Below are positions 61,991-64,000 of a DNA stretch of 64,000 nt, in pieces. The notes beneath the pieces are model-generated. The model saw nothing but the letters and a program-made list of their open reading frames with translations, was not told the origin of the DNA and did not search any database. Origin of the DNA: Dryobates pubescens. Its lineage: Eukaryota; Chordata; Aves; Piciformes; Picidae. The number at the start of each line of letters is the position of its first letter. Within the stretch, counting starts at the first letter, position 1. The stretch covers positions 15,792,453 through 15,856,452 of the forward strand of contig NC_071634.1 in NCBI RefSeq assembly GCF_014839835.1, given 5' to 3'. Position numbers and translations under genes: made by a program.

Positions 61991-62178
61991 CGTAGTCGCA
62001 CCACGGGTGCCAGTAGCCACCGACCCCTGAGACCCCACCACAGCCCGAGCTACCAGGCTTCGGCAGCGGCTCAAGGAGAGCCCGGGCGAGGAGGGTTGGG
62101 AGGGCAGCAGCTACCGGGGACCAGCCCACCGGGCACCGGAAGAGACAGAGGGATGGGGGCGGATGCGGGCACCCCGCT

Positions 62179-62184
62179 TTTATT
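62179..62184 (-). terminator. CCDC142: Poly(A) signal AATAAA for CCDC142, 8 bases after the stop
   Basis: On the minus strand the stop TGA (62195-62193) is followed by CTCTGTGC and then AATAAA. The 3' UTR would be only about 30 bases. Confidence 0.8.
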
Positions 62185-62192
62185 GCACAGAG

Positions 62193-63978
62193 TCAGGTCT
62201 CGGGGTTGTTGCCCACGCAGGGCAACCCGGGCACACGCCAGCGCCGCGCCCGGTTGAGCCGCAGCGACAGCCACTGCTGCTGGCTGCCAGACAAATAGGA
62301 CTCGGGAACGCCGCTGCGCAGCCGCACACCGGCATCCGACGGGGGCGGCCCCACCTGGGGGGCCACTGCTGCTGCATCCAGGGTGTCGAGGCCGTGGAGG
62401 GCATCGGTGCCTGGCTCCTGCGGGTGGGCACCCTCATCTGAGCCTGGTCAAGGAGAGGGTTTGGAGTTGGGAGGGAGACAGGAGTCAGAGGAGGCTGTCC
62501 CTGGCCCTATCCGTGTTCCCAGTGCTCCATCCCAGCCCCATCCTCATCACATTACCTCTTCCTATCCCCATCCCACTCCTGATCCTATTCATATTCCCAT
62601 CCCTGTCACTGTCCCCATCCCCACCGTCCCATTTCCCGTCCCTGTCCCGGTCCTCATCCCCCGAACCCATTGTCTGACCCTTGCCCCCATCTCCATCATT
62701 CCTGGTGCCGTCTCTGTCCCCACCATCCCCACCCCAATGCTCTCCCCTCACCCCATCCCCGCCGTGCCCATCACCCCCATTCCCGTCCTGTCTCACAGCA
62801 GCGGCGCAGGTTGTGCCAGGGCCGCGGTGCCCCGCCGGCGGTGCCCCCGGGCTGCTGCAGGAGGCAGAGGATGGCACCATCCATCTGCTGGAAGACACGG
62901 AGGGCGAGCAGGGCCTGCCGGGTCTCGGGGGCCAGCCCGTAGCGCTCCGAGGCCACCAGCTCCCGCACCAGCTCGAAGTCCTGCCGCAGCTGCAGGGCTC
63001 CCTGCAGGCTGGAGACGCTGGTGGTTGGCATCGCGGCCACACTGGCACCGCCCCGGTGCCAGCCTGACCCCACCCTGGGCACCGTACCTGAACTTGATCC
63101 TCTGGGCTAGGATATGGTCCATCCAGGCTTCCAGGAAGGCTGTGGTGACCCGTGCCAGGGCGGGTGCCTGGGCATCACGGGGCAGCAGCTGGGCACCCTG
63201 CAGCACCTGGCCCAGCACTGCCTGCGCTGCCGCTGCCGCGTAGGCGCTGGGTGAGCTGGGCAGGTCTGCGGGGACAAGAGGACACAGGGGGATGCCCGCT
63301 CAGCCCTGGCCGTGGCACCGCTCGCAGCACTGCCCGTGCCACCGCGGCACTCAAACGCACCGGGGCGCAGGCCAACCCGCCAGTGCTTGCCCAATGGCAT
63401 CGTCTGATCGAAGATCTCAGCTGACATCCGCTTGCAGTCCGTGGAGAACATCTTCAGCACATCCCCCGAGAAGAGCTAGGGACACAGCAGGGAAAACCAG
63501 GGTGGCACCAACAGCACCCAGTGTCTCCCAAGCATGGCACCGCATGGCACCAGCCAGCTCCTGGAGCTGCCACCAACCACGCTCGGGCTGTACCTGGATG
63601 CTGGTGGCCACGGAGTGAAGCTGCTGGCAGAGCTGGAGCTCCCAGGGGGACGGTGAGGTGAGGGGGCGGTCCAGGGTGTTGGGGGACAGCCCTGGGTGGG
63701 TGTCCCCAGGCACTGGGAAGGTCTCTCTCACCAGCAGCACCAGCTTGTCAGTCTCTGTCTTCAGCAGCTGGAGGCAAGAGGGGAGCGGAAGCCAGTCCCA
63801 CAGAGAGCCTCATGGCCAGCCCCAAGGCCAAGCCCACGGCCAGCCTCACAGCCCAGCCTTGGCAGGGTGGGAGCTGATCTCAAAGGCTGCTCCCCACCCC
63901 ACACACTGCCTCCCACATACCTGCAGGTCCCCCTGGGTGACGATGAGGAACTGGGGCAGTGCCCAGGCTGACAAATAC
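62193..63978 (-). CDS. CCDC142: CCDC142, 3' part (gene runs off the right edge)
   Basis: Seven exons on the minus strand: 63921-63978, 63732-63767, 63594-63632, 63361-63475, 63088-63265, 62797-63008 and 62193-62443. All are in consistent phase, giving about 230 residues of the C-terminus. Recognised from FSTDCKRMSAEIFDQTMPLG followed by KHWRVGL, the LQGALQLRQDFELVRELVAS block, LLALRVFQQMDGAILCLLQQ, and the final QQQWLSLRLNRARRWRVPGL with PCVGNNPET. The gene encodes a coiled-coil protein of unknown function. Its position after MOGS fits the human order, but MRPL53, which lies between MOGS and CCDC142 in human, is not here; the PDCD4-family gene is. The 5' exons lie beyond 64000. Confidence 0.88.
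62510..62790. repeat. CCCATCC/TGTCCC low-complexity tract
   Basis: Pyrimidine-rich six- to twelve-base words (catccccatccc, cctgtcactgtcccc) on the plus strand fill the last CCDC142 intron. Very similar in style to the tract at 37500-37850. Confidence 0.7.
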
Positions 63979-64000
63979 CTGCAGGCTCTGCTCATCAGCC

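Noticed and set aside
57420-62180. MRPL53, expected between MOGS and CCDC142 from the human order
   Set aside because: No frame or exon resembling MRPL53 was found. The interval is fully explained by the PDCD4-family gene.

Overview
The window looks like a gene-dense, GC-rich microchromosome segment of a bird. The evidence is compact vertebrate genes with short introns, CpG-island promoters, minisatellites in many introns, and CR1 LINE fragments with the ATTCTATG-type 3' end as the only interspersed repeats I can see. All gene models below come from reading splice sites and codon phase by eye. Every multi-exon model closes in frame.

Layout from left to right: a leucine-rich-repeat protein I cannot name (+, 1899-4007); a retinol-dehydrogenase-like short-chain dehydrogenase (-, 4337-7310); C2orf81 homologue (-, 7939-10461) sharing a bidirectional promoter with WDR54 (+, 11040-18054); a RHOBTB-family atypical Rho GTPase (-, 20528-25706); a drebrin-family actin-binding protein (+, 27276-34026); RTKN/rhotekin (-, 34913-47377); INO80B (+, 48665-50430); WBP1 (+, 51431-53272); MOGS (-, 54216-57416); a PDCD4-family translation inhibitor (-, 57899-61870); and the 3' part of CCDC142 (-, 62193-64000).

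C2orf81-WDR54-RTKN-INO80B-WBP1-MOGS-CCDC142 is the gene order of human 2p13.1. Three extra genes are threaded into this conserved block: a RHOBTB paralogue, a drebrin paralogue and a PDCD4 paralogue. Their best-known relatives lie on human 8p21/10q21, 5q35 and 10q25, which with 2p13 form an old whole-genome-duplication paralogon (TLX, LBX, LOXL and DOK families). The simplest reading is that these are the '2p13' ohnologues, kept in this lineage and absent from the human block. This is the most interesting biological content of the window.

Functionally the block is mixed. It holds Rho signalling and cytoskeleton genes (RHOBTB-like, RTKN, drebrin-like), chromatin remodelling (INO80B), ER glycoprotein trimming (MOGS), translation control (PDCD4-like) and small adaptor genes (WBP1, WDR54). 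I see no operon-like functional unit, no virus-derived element, no RNA gene and no CRISPR array. The very long open frames in several places are minisatellites whose units are multiples of three bases, not proteins.
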